A stretch of 58,349 nt of DNA, taken from positions 1-58,349 of the forward strand of contig CAJXRD010000014.1 in assembly GCA_913058295.1 (NCBI GenBank), in the 5' to 3' direction. This DNA is from an uncultured Flavobacteriales bacterium (GTDB lineage Bacteria > Bacteroidota > Bacteroidia > Flavobacteriales > Flavobacteriaceae). How positions within the stretch are numbered: position 1 is the stretch's first letter; every line of letters starts with the position of its first letter. The translations under genes were made by a program, and so were the position numbers. Shown here one piece after another: positions 1-10,342 of this stretch. The notes under the pieces were generated by a model, which was not told where the DNA came from, did no database searches, and saw only the letters and a program-made list of their open reading frames with translations.

Positions 1-662
1 TCTCTAAAACATTTTACAATCTGAAAATATTTATCCATTCCACCAACCATCAATAATTGTTTGAAGGTTTGTGGGGATTGTGGTAAAGCATAAAATTGCC
101 CTTCATTCATTCGAGAAGGTACTACGAAATCACGAGCTCCTTCCGGAGTTGATTTAATAAGATATGGAGTTTCAACTTCAATAAATTCCTTTTCAGATAA
201 ATAATTACGAACTGCCTGAGTTACTTTATGGCGGAAAATTAAATTTTCACGAACAGGATTTCTTCTGATATCAAGGTACCTGTATTTCATTCTTAAATCT
301 TCTCCACCATCTGTATTATCTTCAATAGTGAATGGAGGGGTTAAAGCAGCATTTAAAACCGTTAATTCTGAAACTAATATCTCAATATTTCCTGTTGGAA
401 TATTTGGGTTTTTTGAAGTCCTTTCAATCACAGTTCCTGTAACTTGAATTACAAACTCTCGTCCTAAAGTTTTTGATTGTTCCATCAAATCTGAAGAAGT
501 GCGTTCTTCATCAAAAATAAGTTGTGTAATTCCGTATCGATCCCGTAAATCTATCCAGATCATAAATCCTTTATCTCTAGATTTTTGTACCCAACCAGCT
601 AGGGTTACATTATTGTTAATGTCACTTTCTCTTAACTCACCGCAATTATGACTTCTATACAT
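1..662 (-). CDS. aspS: Aspartyl-tRNA synthetase, N-terminal part (runs off the window)
   Basis: This is the first 220 codons of a class II aspartyl-tRNA synthetase, which charges tRNA-Asp in the cytoplasm. The ATG lies at 662-660 and translation begins [14 protein letters not shown]. An OB-fold anticodon-binding domain (about residues 1-105) follows, containing [19 protein letters not shown]. The start of the catalytic domain comes next, with [11 protein letters not shown] and a class II motif 1 region ending [20 protein letters not shown]. The frame is still open at the window edge, so the 3' part is missing only because of the cut. On the minus strand 56 bases upstream of the ATG there is a -7-like TAAATTTG (731-724), but no TTG at a proper distance. 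Identity is secure. Confidence 0.96.
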   Translation of the reverse strand, partial: MYRSHNCGELRESDINNNVTLAGWVQKSRDKGFMIWIDLRDRYGITQLIFDEERTSSDLMEQSKTLGREFVIQVTGTVIERTSKNPNIPTGNIEILVSELTVLNAALTPPFTIEDNTDGGEDLRMKYRYLDIRRNPVRENLIFRHKVTQAVRNYLSEKEFIEVETPYLIKSTPEGARDFVVPSRMNEGQFYALPQSPQTFKQLLMVGGMDKYFQIVKCFR

Positions 663-884
663 TCTGAAAATTATTTTTTAATAATAGAATCTCATTCAAA
701 AATTGAGAGATTCTTAAGGAGTGCAAATTTAATAAGATAATAGAGCATTCTATACTCTTTTTATAAAAAGATTAATAGGAGGGTTAAAAGTTAGATATGC
801 ACAACAAAAATGTTAATTAATTGCGAATAGTTAGTTTTTAACAAAACTTTAGTACATTAGACATATAATCGCTAAAAACTAATT

Positions 885-3578
885 ATGAAACAAAACAACT
901 TTTCAAAAAGAAAACTCTTGCTTTTACTGTTTTTATTACCGCTTGTTGCATTTGCGCAAGAGACCATAACCGGTAATGTAAATCAAGCAGGAACAAACGA
1001 ACCCTTATCTGGAGCAAATGTAATAGTGAAGGGAACTACCACTGGAACAATTACTGATTTGGATGGAAATTTTAGTTTATCTGTAGATGGTTTTCCTGTT
1101 ACATTAGAGGTTTCCTCAACAGGCTCAACTACAACAGAAATGGTAGTTAACGCTGCACAAGCTGTTACTATAAGCTTAGCCGAAGGAGTATCTTTAGATG
1201 AGGTTGTACTTGTTGGAAACAGATCAAAACCAAGAACGGTTTTAACCTCATTAGTGCCAATAGATAATATTTCGGCTAAAGAATTAATATTTTCTGGTCA
1301 GCCTACTGTGGATAAGATGCTTACTTATAAAGTTCCATCTTTTAACTCTTCTACGCAAACAGTTTCGGATGCAACAGCGCATTTTGACCCAGCAGACCTT
1401 AGAGGTTTAGGGCCAAGTAGAACTTTGGTATTGGTAAATGGAAAAAGAAAAAACCAAAGTGCATTGGTTTATATTAATGACACACCAGGAAAAGGGGAAG
1501 TAGGAGTAGATTTAAAAAGTATTCCAGCTGCTGCATTAAAAAATGTGGAAGTAATGCGGGATGGTGCTTCTGCACAATATGGATCTGATGCAATTGCAGG
1601 GGTAATAAATATGGTATTACGAGAAGATGTAAAAAAGACAAGTGTTAATATTAAATCTGGTGTAACCACCGAGGGAGATGGATTTAATTTTGGTGCTGAT
1701 GTAAACACAGGGCTTGCAATTGGTGAAAGCGGAGGGTATTTAAATTTAACTTTTGGGTACTATCAACAAGAAGATACAAATAGAGCAGGAGAGCCTGGTA
1801 GTGATGTTCTTTTTGGAGTTGAGGCGGACGATCCTGATTGGGGAAATTGGCTAAGTGAAAACCCAGATTTGGGAATGACAATTGGACAACCAGAATTAAA
1901 AAAAGGAGATGCTTTTTATAATTTTGGATTACCATTCCAAGATGGAAAAGCGAAAGTATATTCTTTTGGTGGGTTTACTTACAGAACAGGAACAAGTTAT
2001 GCCTTATATAGACCTCCATACTGGATTCCAGATCCATATAATTTATTACATGAAGAAGGAACAGAATACCAAGGGTTTCAACCAACTTTTGAAACAAAAG
2101 TTAGGGACAATTTTAACACCTTAGGGGTAGAATGGGATTTACTAGGGTTTAATGTAGATTTAAGTGGAACCTATGGAAGAAATGCAGTGGATTATGAAGT
2201 AGGGAATAGTTTGAACCCTGCTTTAGGGGCAGCTAGCCCAACAACTTTTGATGTTGGAGCTTATTCATTTAGTACTTTATTGGCTAATTTAGATGTAAGC
2301 AGAACTTTTGGAGCAATAAGTATAGGTTTTGGATCTGAAGTTAGAGGAGAAGAATTTGTAGCTCATGCTGGAGAAGCAGCATCATATATTGGTGGTGGAG
2401 TACAATCGTTTCCAGGATTACAACCATCAAACGCCTTAAGAGAAGATAGAAGTAGTATAGGGGTGTATGCGGATTTAGAATGGGAAGCTACCGAAAAACT
2501 TTTATTTGGAGGAGCTGTTCGTTATGAAGACTTTAGTGATTTTGGAGATAATACTTCTTGGAAAGTAAGTGGTAGGTATATTTTAGGAGATAATAGAGGA
2601 GCAATTAGAGCTTCTTATGGTACTGGATTTAGAGCACCTTCATTACATCAAATTTATTTAAGTAATATTCAGACTTTAGTTTCTGGAGGAACCATATCCA
2701 ATCAAGGAACTTTTAACAACGTAGATCCTATCATTAGAGTTGGACTTGGAGTTCCACAGTTAACTGCGGAGACATCAAAAAGTTTTTCAGCGGGGGTGAC
2801 TTATAAAGTAACTCCTAAAATTTCAGTAACTGCAGATGTTTATCAAGTAGAAGTAGAAGATAGAGTTTTATTTTCTGGTGAGATAGGATTTGATGGTGAT
2901 GATAGTACAATAAATCCTGTTGAAGAAATTTTAATTGAAAACAGTATTACAAGTTTAAAATTCTTTATCAATGCTGTGGATACCAAAACTACTGGAATAG
3001 ATGTAGTAGCTATTTTAAATAAAATAGATTTAGGTAATGGTAGGTTTGGAGCATCTTTAGCGGCAAACTATAATGAAACTACAATTGAAGGAGAAATTGC
3101 AACTCCAACAATTTTAGAGGAAAATGGTTATGATATTTTTAATCGTAAAGAACAATCTAGAATCACAACTTCAAGACCACAAACAAAAGTTATTTTAGGA
3201 ATGGATTATTCACTAGGTAAATGGGATTTTGTGTTAAATAATACTTATTTCGGTGAAGTAACTTGGCAACATTCTGATAATGGTTTAAATGGAGCTCCTC
3301 TTGGGCCAGGGGGAAGTAATCTTCCAACTGATGATGCTGCTTATGATCAGACATTTGCAGGTAAAATCATTACAGATTTAATAATAAACTTTAATATATC
3401 TAAAAGTGTTTCTGTTTTCGCATCTGCAAATAATTTATTTAATGTTTATCCAGATACTATAGATACAAAAGGAGATTTTGTTACCGATCTAGGTGGAAGA
3501 TTTAAATACCCTTGGGAAGTAAATCAATTTGGATTTAATGGAACAGTAATTAATTGGGGTTTATCCTTTAGCTTTTAA
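885..3578 (+). CDS. TonB-dependent outer-membrane receptor with CarboxypepD_reg-like N-terminus
   Basis: An 897-residue outer-membrane active-transport receptor. Residues 1-24 are a signal peptide ending AFAQ. Residues 26-110 resemble the carboxypeptidase-regulatory-like domain common in Bacteroidetes receptors (ITGNVNQAGTNEPLSGANV). A plug domain follows at about 115-245, with LVLVNGKRKN and YGSDAIAGVINMVL, then a long 22-strand-type barrel ending in the usual terminal Phe. No SusD partner is adjacent, so a SusC-type glycan importer is unlikely; an iron, cofactor or small-molecule substrate is possible but cannot be read from the sequence. The gene stands alone, upstream of a strong bidirectional terminator. 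The ExbB/ExbD proteins encoded at 22.1-24.4 kb are of the kind that energise such receptors. Confidence 0.93.
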   Translation: MKQNNFSKRKLLLLLFLLPLVAFAQETITGNVNQAGTNEPLSGANVIVKGTTTGTITDLDGNFSLSVDGFPVTLEVSSTGSTTTEMVVNAAQAVTISLAEGVSLDEVVLVGNRSKPRTVLTSLVPIDNISAKELIFSGQPTVDKMLTYKVPSFNSSTQTVSDATAHFDPADLRGLGPSRTLVLVNGKRKNQSALVYINDTPGKGEVGVDLKSIPAAALKNVEVMRDGASAQYGSDAIAGVINMVLREDVKKTSVNIKSGVTTEGDGFNFGADVNTGLAIGESGGYLNLTFGYYQQEDTNRAGEPGSDVLFGVEADDPDWGNWLSENPDLGMTIGQPELKKGDAFYNFGLPFQDGKAKVYSFGGFTYRTGTSYALYRPPYWIPDPYNLLHEEGTEYQGFQPTFETKVRDNFNTLGVEWDLLGFNVDLSGTYGRNAVDYEVGNSLNPALGAASPTTFDVGAYSFSTLLANLDVSRTFGAISIGFGSEVRGEEFVAHAGEAASYIGGGVQSFPGLQPSNALREDRSSIGVYADLEWEATEKLLFGGAVRYEDFSDFGDNTSWKVSGRYILGDNRGAIRASYGTGFRAPSLHQIYLSNIQTLVSGGTISNQGTFNNVDPIIRVGLGVPQLTAETSKSFSAGVTYKVTPKISVTADVYQVEVEDRVLFSGEIGFDGDDSTINPVEEILIENSITSLKFFINAVDTKTTGIDVVAILNKIDLGNGRFGASLAANYNETTIEGEIATPTILEENGYDIFNRKEQSRITTSRPQTKVILGMDYSLGKWDFVLNNTYFGEVTWQHSDNGLNGAPLGPGGSNLPTDDAAYDQTFAGKIITDLIINFNISKSVSVFASANNLFNVYPDTIDTKGDFVTDLGGRFKYPWEVNQFGFNGTVINWGLSFSF

Positions 3579-3601
3579 TTTCTAATTAATATAATTGTTA
3601 T

Positions 3602-3637
3602 AAAAAACCCCTAATCTTAAAAGATTAGGGGTTTTTT
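3602..3637. terminator. Bidirectional intrinsic terminator
   Basis: An 11-bp perfect stem (CCCCTAATCTT / AAGATTAGGGG) is flanked by A6 on the left and T6 on the right, so it works on either strand. It sits between two convergent genes, the TonB-dependent receptor and the RND pump, and probably ends both transcripts. Confidence 0.93.
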
Positions 3638-3674
3638 ATTGTTCATTTAATTTATCAATAATTTTAATAGTAAA

Positions 3675-6600
3675 CTAAATAGCTTTCCAATTGTGTAATT
3701 TTAATTTCATTCTATGAACTATAAAGAAAAGTACAGGCACTACAATCAAAGTTAAAAATGTAGCGATTATCAAACCATAAATTACAGTCCAAGCTAAAGG
3801 GCCCCAAAAAATAACATTATCTCCACCAAAGTATATGTTTGGATTAAAATCACTAAATAAGGTAAAGAAATTAATATTGAAACCAATTGCTAATGGAATC
3901 AAACCTAATATTGTAGTAATTGCAGTTAATATCACTGGTCGTAATCTAGCTCTTCCTCCTTCAATAATAGATTCCTTTATACTGTCTACAGGCAATAAAT
4001 CCTTATCGTCCATTCCTAAAGAAACCATTTTTCTATCAATTAATAATTGGGTATAATCTAATAAAACCACCCCGTTATTTACAACAATTCCTGCTAATGA
4101 TATAATTCCCATCATGGTCATCATAATTACAAAGGCGCTACCTGTAATAACGATTCCTCCAAACACACCTATCAAACTTAAAAATATTGCAATCATAATG
4201 ATAGCGGGTTTAGAAACAGAATTAAACTGAAAAATCAAGATTAAGAATATAAGTCCAAGACCAGTAAAGAAAGCACCCATTAGGAAAGCCATCTGCTTGT
4301 TTTGTTCTTCAATCTGACCCGTATAATCTATTTTAATATCGCTTTTTAATTCTGTAAAATATTTCATTTCACTTTGAATATTCGAAACAATCACACCGGC
4401 ATCCGTATAACCTGGTGCTAATGCAGAATATACTGTTACTACGCGCTTAGTGTCTTTATGTTTAATTGCACTAAAGCCAGAGCTATTTTTTTGTGATGCA
4501 ATCACAGATACAGGAACTTCTTTTATTTTTCCTGAAGCTGGGTCTCTAAAAATTATTTTCTGATCGAATAATGCATTGGTACTATATCTATCTTCTTTAT
4601 TAAAACGAACATAAATATCATAATCATCGCCATCTTCTTTATAAATACCAGCTTTAGAACCAAAAATTGAATTACGTAAAATTTGTCCAACTTGACCAGA
4701 ACTAACACCTAGCTCTCCAGCTTTTTGACGATCAATTTCCACTTGCATGGAAGGCTTGGATTTATTTACATCTATTTTAAGCTCATCAATTCCAGCGATA
4801 TTTTTAGAGTTAATAAACTCTCGCATCTTTTCTGCAACCAATATTAATTCTGCATAATCAGACCCTTCAATTTCAATGTTAATCGGGGCACCTGCTGGAG
4901 GTCCATTTGCATCTTTTTCAACGGAAATTAATACTCCCGGATAAATACCAACTAAAGCTTCTTGTACCTTTTGTCTAAGCAATTCACTATCGGCTCCTCT
5001 TCGGTATTTATACTCTCTCATGGAAGCGGTTATTTTTCCACGATGTGGCATTTCTGCAGTAGAACCTCCATCGGTTTGTGGGTTTCCTGCCCCTTCTCCA
5101 ACTTGAGAAACTACACTTTCAACTAGAAAGTTATATCCATCGTCTGTATATTCAGGGTCGTTTAAAATACCATAAACTCGATCTTCAATTCTTTTAGTTA
5201 TTGTATTTGTTTTTTCAATATCAGTTCCTTGAGGATATTCTATATAAACAATTATTTGATTAGGTGTATTGTCTGGAAAAAATTCCACTTTAGTTCTTTG
5301 TGAAGCTACAGAGGCACCAAATCCAATAAAAGCAATTAATAGTAATAAAAACGTACCACCAGTTATTATATAAGGTCTCCATCCTTTTAATGCACCTCGC
5401 AGTGTTCTTTCATAACTTCTTTCCCATTTTGGAATGGTAAATTTCTGAAAACGATTGGCAATTTTTCTAAGGCCAAAACGATATGCCCAAAGCATGATTG
5501 CTGTAAAAATCATTACACTACCCAATCCACGATAAGCGCCACCAAAAAATAAAATTAATAAGCCAACCCCAGCCATAATACTAGAGGTACGGATAATTTT
5601 ATTTAATGGCATGTCTGAATCTTCCGTTTTCATGAATTGTGAAACCATGACGGAATTAAAAAATATTGCAACAAATAATGAAGACCCTAATACTACAGAT
5701 AATGTTATTGGGAAGTAAATCATAAATTCACCCATAACACCTGGCCACATTCCTAAGGGTATAAAGGCTGCAATAGTAGTTGCCGTAGAGATAATAATAG
5801 GAAATGCAATTTCACTAATTCCTTGTTTTGCAGCTTCTATACGCGACATGCCTTCTTCGTCCATCAATCGATACACGTTTTCTACCACCACAATACCATT
5901 ATCTACTAACATTCCTAATCCCATAATTAAACCGAAAAGGATCATCGTATTCATCGTATATCCTAAATAACTTAAAATCATTAAGGACATGAACATAGAC
6001 ATAGGTATTGCAAAACCAACAAACAGTGCGTTTTTAAATCCTAAAAAGAACATTAAAACAGTAACTACCAGTATAATACCGAATAAGATATTATTGACTA
6101 GATCATCTACTTGACCAATAGTCTTAGAAGATTGGTCATTAGCAATGGTAACTTTAAGATTACTTGGAAAAACTTCTTCTTTGGCTTTATCAACAATCAC
6201 TTTTATTTTCTCTGCCGCAGCAACCATGTTTTTACCTGCACGTTTTTTTACATCCAACATAACGACACGCTCTCCAAATTCTCTTGCATAAGTAGTTCGT
6301 TCTTTCTCATTAAAATAGACAGAAGCGACGTTTTTTAAATAAATAGGATTGCCATTATCAGATTTTACCACAAAGTTTTCTAAATCTGAAGGGTTTGAGA
6401 TTTCTCCTATAACTCGAATGGTTCTTCTTTGGCCACTTGCTATAAAATTACCAGCAGACATAGTTACATTGCCATTATTAATTGCTCCTATAATATCATC
6501 GAAACTAACTTTGGCTGCCATCATTTTATAGATATCTACAGCAACTTCTACTTCTTTCTCTTGAGCACCACGAATATCTACCTGTTTTATTTCAAGTAAA

Positions 6601-7145
6601 TTTTCGATTTCATCTTCTAAATATTCTCCATACTCTTTTAATTTTTCAACAGGATAATCTCCAGAAATATTAATGTTCAAGATGGGCATTTCTTCAGACA
6701 TGCTTAAATCGAAAACATTAGGCTCTACTTTTGCACCATTAAAAGTTGGCCAATCCTCACCAGAAGTCTCTGACTCTATTTCATCTTTTACTTTTTGTTT
6801 TGCAAATTCAACGTCTATCCCTTCATCAAATTCAACAATGACCATAGAAACGTCTTCTTGAGAAGTTGAGGTAATTTCAACTACATTACTAACCGTTTTT
6901 AATTGATCTTCTAAAGGTGTTGTAATTAATTTTTCTATATCCTCTGCAGTATTACCAGGAAAAATAGAATTTACATATATTTTTGTTTCTTTAATCTCAG
7001 GAAAACTTTCTCGCGGCATACTAAAATAGGCCGAAATCCCTAAAAACAATATGATAACCATCATCATATAGATGGTAGTTTTATTATTGATTGCCCAAGA
7101 GGACAAACCAAACTCTTTGTTGATATTTTTTTGCTTTTTACTCAT
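3675..7145 (-). CDS. RND-family efflux pump, inner-membrane transporter
   Basis: An 1156-residue proton-driven RND transporter of the AcrB/HAE-type superfamily, the inner-membrane pump of a tripartite exporter. The architecture is the usual duplicated one: a TM segment near residues 20-42, a large periplasmic porter/docking loop, TM2-6 with GLGMLVDNGIVVVENVYR in TM4, a second half with a second periplasmic loop, and TM8-12 near the C-terminus (GIVVNNGVVLLDY). TM4 has Asp-Asn where AcrB has Asp-Asp, which is frequent in Bacteroidetes members. It is about 100 residues longer than AcrB. The start overlaps the fusion-protein gene by 8 nt, so translation is probably coupled. The substrate (drug, metal or lipid) is not evident. 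Confidence 0.93.
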   Translation of the reverse strand: MSKKQKNINKEFGLSSWAINNKTTIYMMMVIILFLGISAYFSMPRESFPEIKETKIYVNSIFPGNTAEDIEKLITTPLEDQLKTVSNVVEITSTSQEDVSMVIVEFDEGIDVEFAKQKVKDEIESETSGEDWPTFNGAKVEPNVFDLSMSEEMPILNINISGDYPVEKLKEYGEYLEDEIENLLEIKQVDIRGAQEKEVEVAVDIYKMMAAKVSFDDIIGAINNGNVTMSAGNFIASGQRRTIRVIGEISNPSDLENFVVKSDNGNPIYLKNVASVYFNEKERTTYAREFGERVVMLDVKKRAGKNMVAAAEKIKVIVDKAKEEVFPSNLKVTIANDQSSKTIGQVDDLVNNILFGIILVVTVLMFFLGFKNALFVGFAIPMSMFMSLMILSYLGYTMNTMILFGLIMGLGMLVDNGIVVVENVYRLMDEEGMSRIEAAKQGISEIAFPIIISTATTIAAFIPLGMWPGVMGEFMIYFPITLSVVLGSSLFVAIFFNSVMVSQFMKTEDSDMPLNKIIRTSSIMAGVGLLILFFGGAYRGLGSVMIFTAIMLWAYRFGLRKIANRFQKFTIPKWERSYERTLRGALKGWRPYIITGGTFLLLLIAFIGFGASVASQRTKVEFFPDNTPNQIIVYIEYPQGTDIEKTNTITKRIEDRVYGILNDPEYTDDGYNFLVESVVSQVGEGAGNPQTDGGSTAEMPHRGKITASMREYKYRRGADSELLRQKVQEALVGIYPGVLISVEKDANGPPAGAPINIEIEGSDYAELILVAEKMREFINSKNIAGIDELKIDVNKSKPSMQVEIDRQKAGELGVSSGQVGQILRNSIFGSKAGIYKEDGDDYDIYVRFNKEDRYSTNALFDQKIIFRDPASGKIKEVPVSVIASQKNSSGFSAIKHKDTKRVVTVYSALAPGYTDAGVIVSNIQSEMKYFTELKSDIKIDYTGQIEEQNKQMAFLMGAFFTGLGLIFLILIFQFNSVSKPAIIMIAIFLSLIGVFGGIVITGSAFVIMMTMMGIISLAGIVVNNGVVLLDYTQLLIDRKMVSLGMDDKDLLPVDSIKESIIEGGRARLRPVILTAITTILGLIPLAIGFNINFFTLFSDFNPNIYFGGDNVIFWGPLAWTVIYGLIIATFLTLIVVPVLFFIVHRMKLKLHNWKAI

Positions 7146-8316
7146 TGCTTTCCACGTTTAAAATTTTTACATTTTGACCGTCTTTCAGGTTACGAGCTCC
7201 TTCATTTACAATAATATTATTACTAGAAACCCCTTCTAGGATTTCAACAAAATCTCCTTGAGTTTTTCCAGTTTTTACAATCACTTTTTTAGCAACAGCC
7301 TCATTATCTTTATTTACATTTTGTGTTATAAATATATATTGTTCCCCTAATGAGTTTTCTGAAATGATACTTTGTGGTATAAGCACTGCTTGTTCACTCG
7401 AATAATCATTAATCTTAATTTTTGCAGTAAGATTAGGTTTAATATGTTTGTCCTTATTAGGTATTAAAATGGTGATTTTAAAGGTTCTATTTCCAGGATT
7501 TATAAAATTACTTACCTGATCTACCTTTGTGTTCATGGATTCTCCAAGAACTGGAAAATAAACCTCCACATTTTTTCCTGGTATTATACTGCCTAAGTAA
7601 CTTTCTGGTACTTCAGCTTCAATGTACATTTTATCAAGGTTTACTAATCTAATAATTTGAGAAGATCCTGCACTAACTACAGTTCCTTGATCGGTAATAA
7701 CGTCATCTATAATACCAGAAAATGGCGCTCGCAATGACGTTTTGGAAAGCTGTGAATTCATTTGATTCACTGCATTTTGCTGTCCTTCGTAAGTTGCCTT
7801 TGCTTGTAAGTATTCAATCTCACTACCAATTTTTTGATCCCAAAGACGTTTTTGTCTTTCAAATGTTGTTTTGGCTAAGCTCATTTGAACTTCCATTTGT
7901 GCTAGTTGTTGAGACATACCACCATCATCTATGGTTGCTAATAATTGACCCTTAACCACTTTTTGTCCTTCGGTAACTGAAACCTTTGTTAGTAATCCTG
8001 AAAATTCAGGATATAGAATAATATTTTTCTTAGTAGCTACATTTCCTTGCAATTCTAAAAAGTGATTAAAATTATTTGTTTTTACCTGAAATGCGGTAAC
8101 CAATGGATAATTTTTAAGAGTATCCAGTTTCGATAAAGCAGCATCAATTAATTTTATTTTATCGTTGAGTAGGGATTGTTCTAAAATTATATTGTCGCGT
8201 TTTTCTCTTATTTTTTGTAAGTCATTGGTTTCAATAATGGATTCAATCGATTTTGAATCACTACCACATGAGCTGATTATTAGTGTTAGTAGTATAAGTG
8301 AAAGTAGTTGTTTCAT
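7138..8316 (-). CDS. RND efflux membrane fusion (periplasmic adaptor) lipoprotein
   Basis: A 392-residue HlyD/AcrA-family adaptor that bridges the inner-membrane pump and the outer-membrane channel. The N-terminus is a lipoprotein signal with the lipidated Cys at residue 17 (LTLIISSCGSD). A predicted coiled coil at about 30-60 is followed by the first half of the lipoyl domain (LYPEFSGLLTKVSVTEGQKV), an alpha-hairpin (about 130-175), the second lipoyl half (TSLRAPFSGIIDDVITDQGT) and beta-barrel and membrane-proximal domains. It lies between the channel gene (18-nt gap) and the pump gene (8-nt overlap) on the same strand, so it is the second component of one operon. Confidence 0.93.
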   Translation of the reverse strand: MKQLLSLILLTLIISSCGSDSKSIESIIETNDLQKIREKRDNIILEQSLLNDKIKLIDAALSKLDTLKNYPLVTAFQVKTNNFNHFLELQGNVATKKNIILYPEFSGLLTKVSVTEGQKVVKGQLLATIDDGGMSQQLAQMEVQMSLAKTTFERQKRLWDQKIGSEIEYLQAKATYEGQQNAVNQMNSQLSKTSLRAPFSGIIDDVITDQGTVVSAGSSQIIRLVNLDKMYIEAEVPESYLGSIIPGKNVEVYFPVLGESMNTKVDQVSNFINPGNRTFKITILIPNKDKHIKPNLTAKIKINDYSSEQAVLIPQSIISENSLGEQYIFITQNVNKDNEAVAKKVIVKTGKTQGDFVEILEGVSSNNIIVNEGARNLKDGQNVKILNVESNE

Positions 8317-8334
8317 TTTAAATTGATTTGTTGA

Positions 8335-9690
8335 TTAGTTGTTTCTTAATTGAGGTGTGTTTAATACGGTTTCTAGGTCTACTTTTGTTGTAATCACCCT
8401 TAGCATGGATTCAAAATAAGTTTGCTGAGCGGTATACAATTGTATTTGGGCATTACGTAAATCGAAACTTGTAGCAAGACCTTCTACAAACTTCACTTGA
8501 TTCTTTTTTTCTACTCTCTCTGAAAGCTCTAAGTTTTTCTTATTGTCATTATAGTTTTCAATAGCAAATCTGTAATTATTTTTTGCCGTATTTATTTCAA
8601 GTAGAACCATTTGATAGGTCTCTGTTAATTGTGTTTCGGCCTGTTCTAAAGCAATTTTTGCTTGTTGTGTTCTAGCGCTTCGCAAACCACTGCTTATTAT
8701 TGGTATATTCATTCTAAAACCTAACATAGAAGATTGATACCATACTTGTTCATTATCCAAAAAAGTAAAAGACTCGCTATTTGCGGCAGTACCATAATTA
8801 ATAAATGCAGATAAATTTGGGACAGAATAACTTTTCTCTAATTTTACTTCAAGATCCTTTTGCTCTGTTAGGTTTGTGGCAATTTTATAATCTATATTGT
8901 CTTCTATGTTGATGTTTTCTTCTAAAAAACCTAAGCTAATGTTTTCTTGAGTTAAAGCATCTAAATCATTTAATAAGGTAACATCGCTTTCTACATCTAT
9001 ACCAATAGAAAGGTTTAGCATTTGTTGCGCAATTATTAATGTTCTTCTAGAATTTTTTAATTGTGTTTCTATATTAATAAGTGTTATTTCTAATTGTTCT
9101 ACACTTTCCTCTTCTGTAAAGCCGTTTTCGTAAATAGCACGTGTTTCAATTAAATTCTTTTCAAGATTAGCTTTGTTTAATTCAAAAATGGAAACCAATT
9201 CTTCTGACAGGAGAACACTTCCATATGCATTAATCACACCTTTACGAACTTCTAATTGTGTTTTTTCATCATAATTATAAGAATAATCTAAAAATGTTTT
9301 TGCTGCTTGAAGCCCAACTAAATAACTACCATCAAAAATTAATTGGTTTAAGGTAGCAGTTGCAGAAGCATTTTCTTTAGTACCAAAAGTTACGGGTACA
9401 AAAGAACCGGGTTCCCCTCCTATTATTTCTCCTGGAAGTAAGGTGACAGGTTGTTTTAAGTTATTATTATAAGCAAGACTAGCATCAAGTTGAGGTAAAC
9501 CAGCAGCAGTGGTCTCCCATTTTTTCTTTATTGCAATTGCAATATCTCTTCTTGAATTTATAGCGGTATAATTGCTGTCTAATGCAAATGTAATGGCTTG
9601 TTCTAATGTAAAATTATATTTTTGATTTTGTTGTGAATAACCAACAGTTACTACAAATACAAATACAAGTAAGACGATTACTTTATTCAT
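8335..9690 (-). CDS. TolC-family outer-membrane efflux channel
   Basis: A 451-residue outer-membrane channel of the TolC/OEP family, completing the tripartite exporter. A signal peptide spans about residues 1-19 (VVTVGYSQQ), followed by two repeats of the outer-membrane efflux fold. Long heptad-rich helices are visible at about 170-245 and 330-400, and LEQAITFALDSNYTAINSRRDI is the typical N-terminal start of the fold. Its start overlaps the regulator gene by 8 nt and an 18-nt gap separates it from the fusion protein, placing all four genes in one transcription unit. Confidence 0.92.
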   Translation of the reverse strand: MNKVIVLLVFVFVVTVGYSQQNQKYNFTLEQAITFALDSNYTAINSRRDIAIAIKKKWETTAAGLPQLDASLAYNNNLKQPVTLLPGEIIGGEPGSFVPVTFGTKENASATATLNQLIFDGSYLVGLQAAKTFLDYSYNYDEKTQLEVRKGVINAYGSVLLSEELVSIFELNKANLEKNLIETRAIYENGFTEEESVEQLEITLINIETQLKNSRRTLIIAQQMLNLSIGIDVESDVTLLNDLDALTQENISLGFLEENINIEDNIDYKIATNLTEQKDLEVKLEKSYSVPNLSAFINYGTAANSESFTFLDNEQVWYQSSMLGFRMNIPIISSGLRSARTQQAKIALEQAETQLTETYQMVLLEINTAKNNYRFAIENYNDNKKNLELSERVEKKNQVKFVEGLATSFDLRNAQIQLYTAQQTYFESMLRVITTKVDLETVLNTPQLRNN

Positions 9691-10294
9691 TGGTTTGATT
9701 TTTGTTTAAAATTTGATTTAGTTTTGATAGTCCTTTTTCTGTTACAATACCTCTTAAATGGTATTCTAGATATTCTTCTACGAGTTGTTGTTTTTGAAAA
9801 TTAGCCGTAGGGAAAATGTCTTCATCCTTAATTCCTGTTACCCCTATAAAATATATTCTGGATACAAATTCAATATTAAGATTTGTCCTATAAAGACCTA
9901 GAGATACTCCTCTAGTGATATTGTCTTTTACACATTCCTGCATCAATTCAAATTGTTTCTTCTTTAGGGAATTATGTATTTCAGGGTAATATTTAGAAAG
10001 TTGGTATTGAGGAGATGTTTTTTCACCTTTTAATTGCGTCATGATTAAGGACTTAATTTCAAATAACTCTTCAATTGGATTTTTATTTAAGGTGCAAATA
10101 CAGTCGATACCCTTCGAAATATTTTCAAATATGCTATGTGTAGATTCTTTAACTAACTGTGTTTTGTTTTTAAAATGAGTGTAAATGGTTTTTTTAGAAA
10201 TGCCCATTTGGTTTGCAATGTCATCCATAGTCACACTTTTAAACCCAAATGTTAAGAATAACTCCTCTGCCTTATGTAATATTTTTTCTTTCAC
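9683..10294 (-). CDS. TetR/AcrR-family transcriptional regulator of the efflux operon
   Basis: A 203-residue TetR-family repressor. The N-terminal helix-turn-helix lies at about residues 18-45 (SVTMDDIANQMGISKKTIYT); the remaining helices form the ligand-binding and dimer domain. The start codon is GTG at 10294-10292, giving MKEKILHKAEEL; no in-frame ATG gives a complete HTH. It is the first gene of the efflux operon and overlaps the channel gene by 8 nt. A perfect 11-bp inverted repeat (10324-10355) overlies its promoter, so autorepression with release by an efflux substrate is the likely control. Family assignment is secure; target and ligand are inferred or unknown. Confidence 0.92.
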   Translation of the reverse strand: MKEKILHKAEELFLTFGFKSVTMDDIANQMGISKKTIYTHFKNKTQLVKESTHSIFENISKGIDCICTLNKNPIEELFEIKSLIMTQLKGEKTSPQYQLSKYYPEIHNSLKKKQFELMQECVKDNITRGVSLGLYRTNLNIEFVSRIYFIGVTGIKDEDIFPTANFQKQQLVEEYLEYHLRGIVTEKGLSKLNQILNKNQTNE

Positions 10295-10312
10295 GGTTTC
10301 TTAAATTGAGCG

Positions 10313-10342
10313 CAAAAATAAGAAAGGAAACTTTAAAAACAA
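10313..10342 (-). promoter_or_regulatory. Promoter of the tetR-efflux operon
   Basis: On the minus strand, TTG (10342-10340), a 19-nt spacer and TATTTTTG (10320-10313) match the Bacteroidetes promoter consensus TTG-N17-23-TAnnTTTG fully. The predicted transcript start, near 10306, is about 12 nt ahead of the GTG start codon. Confidence 0.75.
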